In this document: positions 32,692 to 43,501 of the stretch, one piece after another
Layout of the letters: each line of letters starts with the position of its first letter
How positions within the stretch are numbered: position 1 is the first letter of the stretch
Origin: Patellaria atrata CBS 101060
Lineage: Eukaryota; Ascomycota; Dothideomycetes; Patellariales; Patellariaceae
Reading direction: 5' to 3'
DNA length: 64,000 bases
Assembly (NCBI GenBank): GCA_010093705.1
Contig: MU006118.1
Coordinates: 16,859 to 80,858 of the forward strand
Translations under genes and position numbers: made by a program
Notes under the pieces: generated by a model
The model's input: only the letters and a program-made list of their open reading frames with translations
Told to the model about the DNA's origin: nothing
Database searches by the model: none

Positions 32692-33787
32692 CTAGACAGC
32701 TCCCAACCACGCAAAGGCGCTTCCAAGCACGAGCTGAACGACGGTCCATAGTCCCGCCCAACCTAGCACACCCACGGTTTCCGCGCCCTCGACTGTCCAG
32801 ACCTTAATCGCTGTATTCGCAAACACCACCGCGGACAGCAGCCCGGTCCGCTTTGCGAGGATCCGCACGCGGGGAGATGGATTCGCAAGACCAAGATTGT
32901 ACCAGATGGTGTCCGAGAGCGTAGCCATCGCGGGATTAAAGGGCTGCGGTTCCGTGGGCAGGTTCCTGACGGGTGATGGGGTGGCGCCAGAGGATGGCAT
33001 GAAGAGGAACTCACGCGCTGCCCAGCCGGCGGGGATGAGAGATGTGAGGAGCGAGGGCAGCGTTGCGCCGTGCGCCGCTGCGACTGAGGGGATGTCTGCG
33101 AAGTTTTGGACTGCGAAGGTGGGGAGGAAGGTGCGTTCTGCGACGTAGAGAAGGAGAGAGATGATCGCCGTGGGAAAGAGAGTGGTGAGGAAGCCGATGG
33201 AGCTGTCGTGGATAATGTCTCGGTCTGGAACAATCCTCTTGGAGGCACGGGGGTTGTGTGCGGGGAGGGTGGCGCGGAGAAGGCGGAGAGGAACGGCGAG
33301 GGAGACGACATCGATCGCGAGGGTGATGAGGACAGTGGTGGGAGAGACGAGGAAGAAGGTATTGAGGAGGTGCAGGTAAGGAAAGTGGGAGAGTAGGGTG
33401 AGGGAGATGAGGTCGAGGTCTGCGTAACGTTAACTTCTAATCAAGAACATGCGCAAATGACAAAGGTGTAACCGTCGGACTTTGATGCATATTCTACTTA
33501 CAATCTAATCCTCCCCACCAGCTCACCCCAATCTCCAGGAGGCGCCAGCCGAAAACAACACCAACCTGCCACGGCTCCGTCATCTTCTTACTGACGGCAG
33601 CTAACTCACCCCCCGTCCATTCCTCTGCCAATGTATAGAGCCCTGCGCTCAGCGTCAAGCTCAAAATGCAGAGAAGTGGAAACTTCAATAACCGTGGCAG
33701 CGCATTCGTTCGTCGAGCCAATACAGGCGCTGGTGAAGCCGTATCCGGACGTACGACATTCAAATCGCGGTCGGCGCGGTTGGCCAT
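32692..33787 (-). CDS. Polytopic membrane protein of unknown function
   Basis: Reverse exons 33787-33502 and 33419-32692 give 337 residues; the intron is 82 bp, with GTAAGT at the donor. Hydrophobic spans include FPLLCILSLTLSAGLYTL, QVGVVFGWRLLEIGVSWWGG, LISLTLLSHFPYLHLLNTFF, TTVLITLAIDVVSLAVPL, FLTTLFPTAIISLLLYVA, LLSAVVFANTAIKVW and AGLWTVVQLVLGSAFAWLGA, so seven or eight transmembrane helices with a short cytosolic N-terminus. A loop of about 60 residues (33120-32940) is Pro-rich. I do not recognise a named family. The GC-rich third positions cause long open frames on the opposite strand and in a second reverse frame; those are shadows. Confidence 0.78.
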
Positions 33788-36700
33788 CGCTATTGGCTGT
33801 ATTGTATAAGAAAATTCTAAGAGTCGGGTAGAAAAGAAACGAGCGACAAATTGTGAGTTTAAACAGATGAGATGGAAAGTTTGTATGGTGCAGTCGTTGT
33901 TTTATCGATATTTGTTATTGTTTGGATATGCCAAGCCGTATAATTACTTCAACTTTGTCCTATGACGTAAACGCAACAATCAATTTTGAGGACACGTACA
34001 GAACTAGTTCAGTATAACAGGAGAGATTTCGGGTGTAGCTGCATAAGAATAAACAGTAAAGTTGCGGCCGCACAGGAGAGGTACAGTACTCCCTCCCTGC
34101 ATGACTCTATAGAGCCTCTAAGCTCTATTTATGTGCAGTACGGATATACACTTGGCCATTAAAAACTAGAAGTAGACATATATCAGTCACGAGATTCTCT
34201 GGACTATTCAAAGGTTCATATATCCATTTGACCTATCAAAGGCAAAATTCGGATCTTATGTACTCTACCAAAATAACTCCGAGCGGGTTCTACATGTACT
34301 GAAGAATACTTACTTAAGCACAGCATTGAAAGCACCAAAAGGAAGCACAAGGGAATATGCAAGGAGCGATCAGAAAGTCAATTTGGTATTTATCGTTTTT
34401 ACAGAACTGTAAGTTTAAGATGGACGATGACAAGGTGTTCTGAGCAATGCGAAAACATGTCTTTCTTCGCTGGGAAATTGCTCTATACATGCGAAGCTAA
34501 TATACACGACCTGTATGTGAAAAGACATTCTTTGTAGTCTTGCAGCATACTCAAGTCAAACCGAGAGCCTAGAATTGGAACTACGGGGTTTTAATAAAGG
34601 AAAACAGACTCTAAACGTACGACCGAAAGAGAAGATGCGTAAATCACATTCCGTAACATACATAGAAGATAACGTGATAGCAAAGCGAGGGACAGTCAAA
34701 AAGCTCTACTCAAGGTGTTCTCTATGCCCCAGTATAACACTTTCCGAAATGTAAGGGCGATATCCTCGGCATACCCTACGTATCGAGCCGATCTTGCATA
34801 GGAGGCTCTTGGCCCTGTTGTCTGTCCAGAGAGATCCCTCGGCCTCTGGCTAAGTGGATCTTGTCAAACACCGTGAGAAATAGGGTCGAAGGTTTTACAG
34901 TCATCTGTACGATGTAGTTCTATCAGAGGCTGTCTCGACTCAGCTGTACGTTGGAAAGCGAAAGGTGGACACACATGCCGCAGGTGATATAGACCGGTAT
35001 GTAGACAGGAAGTGGTACAGTATTACGCAAAGCCGTTATGTCCATCGTCGAAAAAGAAGAGGAACTTGGTATCTAGATCTTCTGCTTCTTGGAAATCTTC
35101 TTAGACTACTATAGGTTACTAAGAAGACTTTTCCCATAGTATTTTCAGCTGGATTGCTCCTGACAGATTCTGAGGCCTTCCTACTCGAAACATTTGAAAA
35201 GAGGTTTCAGCAGAGGGACGGATTATGGGTTGTTTATTCTACGGAGTATGCTAAGATACTTTTCGATTTGCATATCTCAAGGATATTTGAGCTGGACTAT
35301 AAACTAGTAACGACCAAAACAACAACGGGAGGTTTATGTGTGAGGATATCATTGTACACGGAAGCAAATAGAAGATGGTGAAATAGATGGAGTATGTACC
35401 ATTCCGCCAGGGTCGTTGTAGTCAGGATGAGGCAAGTACAAAAGTTTTAGGCGTCAATGAAAGAAAGTAGCTTTTGGGCCTAGGATTTGGAATCGGATTC
35501 TACGCGTTCTGGACCGTTCTTACACTCCGGGGATGAGGATAGGACGGCAGTTGCAGGTAGTTGCAGCCATCGGATAGACTCACATTCCATCGTGACATCT
35601 GGACGCACTGACAAGGAAACGTTGTCCATAACGAGCGCTCCTTGTTCATTCCTGTCGCTCTTTTCGCCAAGAAAGCAGGATAGTTACGATACTTTTTAAT
35701 AATTCGGACGATGAGAGGCTGTCCTGGGTAGTAAGCGTGTCACCATTACACAGCGTTTTGAGATAACGAAGCACAGCATGCCCGCATCAGGCGAGTTATT
35801 TCATCTGTTGGAAATCATGGAAGATACGCTGTTTTTCATAACGCATATATTCCGGTAAAGTTGAGACAACGGACGAGAGAGAGGGGTTAATAGCAATGCC
35901 TTGAGAATACGTAATGTAGTCTCGATAATTTGCCTCACAGAGATTTAAAGAGTGGGAAATTAGTAAATGAAGCTTATGAAAGAAAGAAAGCTGCCATTCT
36001 TCGAAGTTATAGTGACGCGTTTCACGGTTTTAGATGTTTCGGGGTAAATGAGCGGAGCGGGTGGACGGGAGAGTGGGTGGGAAATAATGAAACACAACGA
36101 TGGTGACGTGATAAGCGATAGTAAGGTAGTGAGAAGCGCAGAAGTGAGAACAAACAGAAAACAGATACTATACTGTATGGAGAAGTTGGGTGTTGATGAA
36201 TTGTGAGGCAGTGTGAGTGTGTGACTGTGTGAGGACCGGAAGTTGATGATGGATAGATGATACCTTACGGAGTACTTGTTATTACCTACCTTACTGAGGT
36301 GTATTACCGTTATTAGTTACTGTATTTTTATATCCTTGTGGCCGCGAAAACTTGTCGGTTGTGGCTGTTTCAAAGCATGTCAAGCCAGCGGTGATCAACA
36401 AATCGGGAACCGCAAGAGGTTAACAAGACGGATTAAGGGCCATAGGGGTGAGGATGAGCAGCGATAATTAAACCTCCCTCCAATTACATATCAACCTGAA
36501 AAGATTATTCTCAACTTAGCTTCCAGCTTCCCGATATACTCCCTTACACCTTTTACACGTCCCTCTCCTCTCCATCCCTCTCTCTCCCTTCGCGCCCTCA
36601 CGCCCTCACGCCCTCACGCACTCACGCCCTCACCCCTCTCCGCGTCCCTTTCTTCTATCTATGCTTCTTCCAACTATCTACTCTCTTTTATCGTTCCTAT

Positions 36701-37551
36701 ACTCCTTCGCAGGCCTAGTCAACCTGGACAGCTTGATCGCTCGTTCCTCGTCACTGTCCTTTTGACTTTCACTCTTTTGGGTAATTCCGTCATCATTCCT
36801 TTTGCAACGACAATTCGTCACCCAACAACGGAATTATCACCAGCATCAGCCACGACAAATTGACTACTTGGTCAATAATCGAGTATCACGATCCCATCAA
36901 ACAATTATTGATTGACACGCATCGCACCTCGGGGCCATTTCTCAAGAGCCGATTCACTGTTATTTGTCAAATCCGGAGCCAGGTGCTTTGCTCTTCTTCT
37001 TCTCCACGTTCATTTACCTGCTTTTTCGATCACGCTGTTATTTTCAATTAAGTGAAACATCCACCATCTTATCAGCGGTAGCCTCTATAGTTGCTTGAAA
37101 TATATCAACGGTCCGCTGCCTGTCAAATCTGGGGTACGTGTGGTCGCATCAAGCTGCAGGCTCATATACGACCCCAGTACCTGCACTTTCGCTTTATCCA
37201 AAGTACGCTGTAACACAATATATCGACCGACGCTCCGGACGCCTTCCCACCCCGCTACACTGCCAGAACTACGTCAACCGGCCAGACCTTGCAGCTACGA
37301 CTATCAAAAGCATACAGGGTCTTTTCTCAAATTGAGCGAGCATCTCAAGCAACCGTTTGCTTCGAAGTTGTCAAGCTACCGTCTACCTTACGGGACTTTA
37401 CCTTGCTTTATCTGTTTTAGAGGCCTCCCGCCACTCACTCCCACTGCTCTCTGGAGAATTCTTAAGCAAGCTGATCTGGACTGATCTCTGCTTTCGTCTC
37501 CCAGCCTGTTCTTCTCTCGCTTTTGTTCGACTGCATATCCCATCAGTCAAC
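33788..37551. other. Long gene-free region upstream of the ferric reductase gene
   Basis: Nearly 3.8 kb with no supported gene on either strand. It carries two isolated TACGGAGTA motifs (35240-35248, 36266-36274) and a strongly pyrimidine-rich block from about 36480 to 36800. The distal half of the region may be a long promoter and 5' leader; the proximal half is unexplained. Confidence 0.4.
36590..36633 (+). repeat. Short tandem repeat, CGCCCTCA x5
   Basis: Five nearly exact head-to-tail copies of the 8-bp unit CGCCCTCA (one reads CGCACTCA) lie in the pyrimidine-rich tract upstream of the ferric reductase gene. It is probably a microsatellite inside a CT-rich promoter element. Confidence 0.7.
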
Positions 37552-39536
37552 ATGTCACTCTCGCTAAGAACACTTCTCCTTTTGGGAACTAGTGCAGCTA
37601 CCATCACCGCTCAAGGGACTCACGCTTCCGCCGCCGCCGCTGCTGCTGCTGGTCCATCGTCTTCTTCAGCAGCACACTCAGGTTCAACTTCAGGCTCACA
37701 GGCTGGTGGCCAACATGGAGCTGGTCATAATGAGCCTCCAGGTCCCGCAGACTTCATCAACATTGATGTTCAGCATCATCTTGGTTGGCTCTGGGTAGCA
37801 CTGTGTGGCAGCTTTCTAATCTACCATGCCATTGTCAGGAGCGTTCACTACATCCGCAAGATTGCTTGTCTAAATAACGAGACTCAACGGTACTTTGCCA
37901 ACCCGAATGTTGCCTATGGACGCTTCAAACGACACTTTAGTGAGGCACCACTCTTCCGAACTCGTCATCATAGGGAATTCAAGCTCTCCTCTGCTCTTAA
38001 TGTCGGCACTCTACCAAGCCGATTTCAGACTTTGCTCATCTGTGCTTATTTTGGTGTGAACGTTGCTTTCTGCGTCTACAACATCGACTATGCCAATGAC
38101 TCGAAGACTGTACTCAAGGAGCTTCGCAATCGGACTGGTGTTCTCTCCGTTATCAATATGGTCCCACTATTTCTATTCGCGCACCGTAACAATCCACTAA
38201 TCAATTTCTGCGGCGTGTCCTTTGACACATTCAATCTTATGCATAGGTGGCTTGGCAGAATATCGGTGCTCGAGGCTATTGCTCACACTTGCTGCTATTG
38301 TATCAATAAGGTCAACACAAGTATGTCTATGTATTCTCAACCTTCAAGGTATAACAGCTAACATCAATTTTAGTGGGTTGGGCTGGTCTTCAAAAATCGC
38401 TCACTACCCACCTATCAACTCCTCAGACTGGGTTGATTGCAACCTGTGCTTTCGTTGCGATCCTTTTCACCTCTCCTTCAATTGTACGCCATGCATTCTA
38501 TGAAGCGTTCCTTCACTTCCATATCGCTATGGCGGCGCTTGCCCTTGCGATCCTCTGGCTGCATCTCAAAGATCTCGAATCCCAAAAGGTACTTATCATC
38601 GTAATCGCTTTTTGGCTAACTGAGCGATCAATCCGCATCTGCCACATTGTGTACCGAAACTTCGGCTCAAGTTCCACCAAAGCAGATGTTGAAGTCCTTC
38701 CCGGAGATGCTCTCCGTGTGACTCTTCGCATGGCCCGCCCATGGAAGTTCCGACCTGGCCAACACGTCTACCTCTACATTCCCCATATCGGTTGGTGGAC
38801 TTCCCATCCCTTCTCCCTTGCCTGGTCCGATAGTGAAGCGCATTCCCCTGTGGTATCATCCGAAGATTTACCCGTCGATATTGAGAAGAGCGGTGCTATC
38901 ACCCCCGTTGTGCAACATGATGTTCTTGGTTTGCCCACCAAAACCAGCATGTCTCTCATTATCCGCCGTCGGACAGGTTTCACCGAAAAGCTTTACCGCA
39001 AGGCCCAGAATGCAGCATCTGGCCGCTTCACCACTACCGCTATCGTCGAAGGTCCATACGGGAAAGAGAACCTCCACTCGTACGGTACCGTCCTACTCTT
39101 CGCCGCCGGCGTCGGAATCACTCATCAAGTCCCCCACGTCCGTGATCTTGTCGTCTCCTTCTCCAACAGCACATCAGCCACTCGTAAAGTCGTGCTCGTC
39201 TGGATTATTCAAAGCCCAGAGCATCTCGAGTGGATCCGACCTTGGATGACCACCATCCTCTCTCTTCCCCAACGTCGCGACGTTCTCAAGATTCTTCTTT
39301 TCGTTACCAGACCAAGGAGCACGAAGGAGATCCACTCCCCGAGCAGCAGCGTCCAAATGTTCCCAGGCAAGCCCAACGTCACCGCCCTCGTCGAGGCCGA
39401 GGCAGATGCCCAAGTTGGCGCCATGGCGGTCTCGGTGTGCGGGACCGGAAGTCTGGCGGACGACGTAAGAAAAGCCACGCGGGGCGTCATGAGCAGACGG
39501 AATGTGGACTTTGTGGAAAATGCGTTCAGTTGGTGA
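37552..39536 (+). CDS. Ferric/cupric reductase (FRE-type flavocytochrome)
   Basis: Exons 37552-38320 and 38374-39536 (53-bp intron) give 643 residues. A signal peptide (LRTLLLLGTSAATITAQG) precedes an Ala/Ser/Gly/His-rich exposed stretch. The ferric-reductase transmembrane domain has two haem-ligating His pairs with the classical HX13H spacing, His231/His245 and His306/His320. The FAD-binding HPFS motif is at 401-404, an NADPH-binding VEGPYG and LLFAAGVGIT follow, and the protein ends in VENAFSW. These plasma-membrane enzymes pass electrons from cytosolic NADPH through FAD and two haems to extracellular Fe3+ or Cu2+ before uptake. No iron-responsive promoter site was identified with confidence. 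No oxidase/permease partner lies nearby. Confidence 0.93.
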
Positions 39537-41162
39537 TCTCAGAAAGGTGGTTAACGGGATCCTATAGCGGATGGGTTTGTTTTATCTAAGCACGGCGGGG
39601 TGTCATTTTTTGCGTCCATGTTTTGGGTAGGAGGCGTCTATTAATATCCATATATGAAACACTGGGCGAGGGCGAGTCATGAGCTGCATTTTCGAACATT
39701 GAGTATCGAGAGGTATCGAGAATACGAAGAACGCAGGTCCAACTATCATCTGGGTTTACTCTCCTTCAGCATTTCGCTTCTTCAACTTTCCTTCAGTGTA
39801 GAAATTCTAGAAATTAGGTTTGTACCAGTGCGGAATAACTGGTTTCTATGGGACACTGATGTATTTGTATATAGAAATCCTTTTTGGGAACGAAAATCAG
39901 TTGTCCTGAGACGATGAAATGAGAAATTGTGTTTTTGTTATAGCTTTTTATTTGTTCTATCCTTGATACTTTTGTCTTAAAGAAACACTCATGCACAGCT
40001 TGTGACCGAAGGGAATCACCTTTTGAAATATGACTCTTAAGAAAATGAAAGTCTTTTACAGCAAAATACCGTCGCTTTGATAAGTCCCAGTCGGAACACA
40101 GCCTCCCTTTCCTTCTATTTGGGAAAACACGCCAGTACTTTGTTTATAGAATGAAAAGAAAGCGCCATTAGTGCGGTAGAACTAAAAATCGGAGAAACAA
40201 TTTGGGAAAGAAAAAATTTTTTTAGGAATAAGTAAACACCATTACTTTTTACTTCTACTTCATTCAAATTCAGATGCCGTCAAAACACACGTCTCACACC
40301 TCGCTTCTGCACCTCAAAGCTCCCGCATCTCGCCTCCAAACACCGATACTGTAACTTGCAGCCAACACACACTTTTGTAATAACTTTAACAGCCTTTGAT
40401 GCAGCGGGATCCACCACACTGCCGACACCATTCCAGGGTCGAGGTAAGATGAACTCCGTAGGTAAAGGAGTTTGAAAATGTTTGTTGACATCATAGGATA
40501 ATCGCCTTCGCTGAATTTGGACACGATGGAGTTGAAAATGTAGAGATGGGGACCCGTTGCGTTGATGTTTGTACTTTGTAACTTGGTAGGGCAAGGGAAG
40601 ACCCCTTGTGGTGTAGTGTCGTGCAGCGGGTATTTCCTTTCGCTGGGTTTGTATTTTGCCAGTGGAGAGGAGATCAACCATACGTCCATGATTTTTTTTA
40701 TTTTTTATTTTTTTTGGTTCCATTTTCAGTTGGAGTGGAAAAGCTATTTCTCGCTTTTCAATTGGGAAACCTAGAATTTGTTTCATAGAATGATTTGGCC
40801 TCCAGTTTTCCTTTTGTTTTTGTTTTTGTGTTTTGTTTTTGGTGGAGGAAACGTTTTTGTTTCCATTGATGGTCAGTATTCGAGGAGGATGGAGTAGAGG
40901 TAGTCCGCTTCAAGAAGAACTTGACGGTTGGGACTTGTTTGATTGATACCTTTAATTCCACGACGGTGGGTAATGCAGTTCGATTCGGTGAGTTGGAGAT
41001 TCCCGTCGTTGATTGAACATTCAGCTTCCAGGTTCCATGACGTTGGATATCTGTTTTGATCGATATGTTTCGACTCATCCAATTAAGAACCCAGAATTGA
41101 TTTGGCAGAGAGTTGCAGTAGGCCATAGTAAGGCCCCAGTAGGAGATCTAACCTTTGCAATT
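39537..41162. other. Intergenic, low-complexity AT/T-rich
   Basis: 3' flank of the ferric reductase gene followed by T-rich low-complexity DNA (long T runs near 40690-40720). Reverse open frames at 40280-40786 and 40758-41126 lack codon bias or recognisable domains and are not accepted as genes. Confidence 0.4.
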
Positions 41163-41346
41163 TACGGAGTACTGTACACCTTGACAGCATCATTATCCAG
41201 GGTACTCTCTTGTTTTGTTGTGCAAGTCGAGTTGCTTGAGTGGGACTTGCAAAGCTTACGGAAAGCTTAGGAGTAGTTCTACAAGGTTTCTTAAGTTGAT
41301 ATTGTCGTGATATTTTCGAGAGCAGCTGCTTAGAGAGTACTCCGTA
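41163..41346. mobile_element. Candidate 184-bp MITE with TACGGAGTACT inverted ends
   Basis: Perfect 11-bp inverted repeats, TACGGAGTACT at 41163-41173 and AGTACTCCGTA at 41336-41346, bound a 184-bp non-coding segment. If the outer TA on each side is the target duplication, the repeat proper is CGGAGTACT, a structure typical of Tc1/mariner-type miniature elements. There is no coding capacity. Isolated copies of the end motif elsewhere in the window support a repetitive origin. A chance inverted repeat of this length is unlikely but possible. Confidence 0.5.
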
Positions 41347-41927
41347 GAGCCATCTCAAATGGTTATTTTAATTTTGATTTTTGCCCTGCAGCAATTTGTA
41401 GTCTCCGGAAGTGGTTCATATCCTAGAGATGCCGTCGTGGAGGTCTTTCCTTTTGTTTCCTCTTTTTTGAGGTTAAGGTTCAGGCTGTATTCAAGCAACG
41501 ATAGAACAGAAGTAGTTCTAGCTGGCTCCGTAACCTTTCCTGGTTATACCTCCGATAAGATGGAAACTCTAGGCTGAACAGTGAGACAATCAATAGATTG
41601 CGATCTAGTTCTAGATCAAGACGAGGTTGCTCATATCAAAAGGATTCAAGGACAGATTCGAGCGTCACGATCGTGTGTATTCCTTTAGCGATGGAGCGAC
41701 AGTTAACCTTCGGAAGCGAATGCTACTGACGCAAAAGAGTTGTAAAGCAATCCATGGCCGCCTAGATCCTCCATTTTGACCAATTAAGCTCCATGCCAGC
41801 TTGTTCAAGTGACTTTAAGGTTTACAGTGCTGGCTTAAAGCTAATTGCCAGAATGGGCAGTCTACGAGAACAGTTGTAAGTAGGTTGTCCGTCACTAAGG
41901 AAAGCATCAGTTGCCTTGATTTTACTC

Positions 41928-42113
41928 ATGATATCGAGCAGCTGTGCGTAAGATAGTCCGTTACTAAGTANNNNNNNNNNNNNNNNNNNNNNNNNNNNNN
42001 NNNNNNNNNNNNNNNNNNNNNNNNNNNNNNNNNNNNNNNNNNNNNNNNNNNNNNNNNNNNNNNNNNNNNNATGATATCGAGCAGCTGTGCGTAAGATAGT
42101 CCGTTACTAAGTA
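41928..42113 (+). repeat. Identical 43-bp sequence on both sides of the assembly gap
   Basis: Bases 41928-41970 and 42071-42113 are the same 43-bp sequence, starting ATGATATCGAGCAGC and ending TTACTAAGTA. Either the gap sits inside a longer tandem repeat, or two contigs that overlap by this length were joined by padding rather than merged. Confidence 0.9.
41971..42070. other. Assembly gap, 100 N
   Basis: Exactly 100 N, the conventional placeholder for a gap of unknown length. Confidence 0.99.
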
Positions 42114-42259
42114 AATCCTCAGTTACCTTACGCGACATGGAGGACAGTTATGAATGTGGGTAATCCGTCACTAAGGGATATTTAAGTTGACACACTCCCT
42201 GTTGTCAAAAGCAGCCGTGGTCAAGTCGGTCCGATACTAAGGGAAGCCTTAGTCACCTT

Positions 42260-43501
42260 TATCGTGACATCCAAATCCCAAGTTGAGGAGGGGGTAAAGT
42301 TCTTTGAAATTCTTCAGCATGCTTGCAATGATCACCATTTGCACGTTTTTCAAATTCCTTTTAATATGATTGAACCTTGGTTGGATGTCGTGGCTGTAAA
42401 CGTCGTCGGCATGAATGAAAACCTGGAGTCGATGGCCGTGCCAAAATAGTACATTAACAGCTTTAACGATGTCTACATTGGATTTATGTGGAGAAAAGCT
42501 GGAGAAGCTGGTCCATAGGGCGGTAAAGTATTTTCTGGTTTGAATAAATTGTGCCTTTTCCTAAAATGCCAGTCTGGATTCGACAATAATAAGCAGATGA
42601 ATTACAGTAGAGGACATAAGCTCGGCGTTATTAACTTATAACGGGAAGTCAAACAAGGCTCAAGCTCAGGCTCAGGCTCAGGCTCGCACCACTGCTTTGC
42701 TTCTAACCCAGTATGATCGATTCGGCTATACACAATAACGCAAAGTGCTCAGGAGTGAGACCTTGCATTTTGTGGGGAAGCCTGTCTCTCGCCAGTCGGA
42801 TAAATGGGCCACAATTCGAACAGTAGCATGTCATGCATGGGTGCCAGTCGATAATCCCTGAGACAAGCATCGGAGTATGCAGAGATCCTCAAGGAGTCAA
42901 ATAATGCTGAAGGTTCTCTCTTCCAAAACCCCCAAGCAAGTGCTTCCAGTTTGCACGTGAACCGTTGTCTATATTACGACATGCCCTCGTATATCGATCG
43001 GAGATTGTCAGATGGCATCTTCCTGAAGCGAGTATTTGGAATATCCGTTTGCGATTCTAGACTTGCTGCGGATTGGCTCATCGGATGCTTGAGAATGCAC
43101 TGGGGAATATAACGCCGTTTGTCCAATTTTTCATAGATTATTGTCAACCATCCCGTCAACCTGAGAGATTTTGCGGATGTGACCAGGCCCCTGTTTTGCA
43201 CGGCTACAGATCCAAGAGTGTGTGCTGATATACCGTTTCAGTGGCGTTATTCGAAGATCCTCTCACGGTAGATGTAAGCGTACGAACTCCGAGAATGTTC
43301 GGCACATAGAATCGTCCCACTATAGCAAATCCAATTACATAGCACCAGAATTCAACGATCGACCGTAAACCCGAGTTATAGATCTACTTAATCTCCTAGC
43401 CTAGCAGAAACGGAGCCAGAAAAACTTCCGTAAAGTGTGCCTTGCACTCAACCCAGCCCCAGATACGTCTCGTACATGCCTCACTGACCGACCCCTTGGA
43501 C
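42260..43501. other. Intergenic, no gene seen
   Basis: No supported gene. A short hexanucleotide run (CTCAGG-type, about four units) occurs at 42658-42690. Confidence 0.4.

Larger units (their letters stand above)
41887..42259 (+). repeat. Cluster of short hairpin-bearing repeats around the gap
   Basis: At least four copies of a degenerate unit, roughly TCCGTYACTAAGG followed by a short loop and CCTYAGTYACCTT, occur at about 41887-41918, 42099-42130, 42164-42190 and 42229-42259, plus a copy cut by the gap at 41955-41970. The two arms are reverse-complementary, so each copy can fold into a small hairpin; the copy at 42229 is nearly perfect (TACTAAGG / CCTTAGTCA). Spacing is about 70-140 bp. 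Function unknown. Confidence 0.6.

Noticed and set aside
32763-33311. Reverse frame of 182 codons, Ser/Pro-rich
   Set aside because: It is an alternative frame of the polytopic membrane protein gene, created by high-GC third positions; the other frame gives continuous membrane helices and a clean splice.
40280-41126. Reverse open frames of 122-168 codons
   Set aside because: Low-complexity T-rich DNA on the plus strand makes these Lys/Gln/Asn-rich frames; there is no recognisable domain and composition is unlike neighbouring genes.
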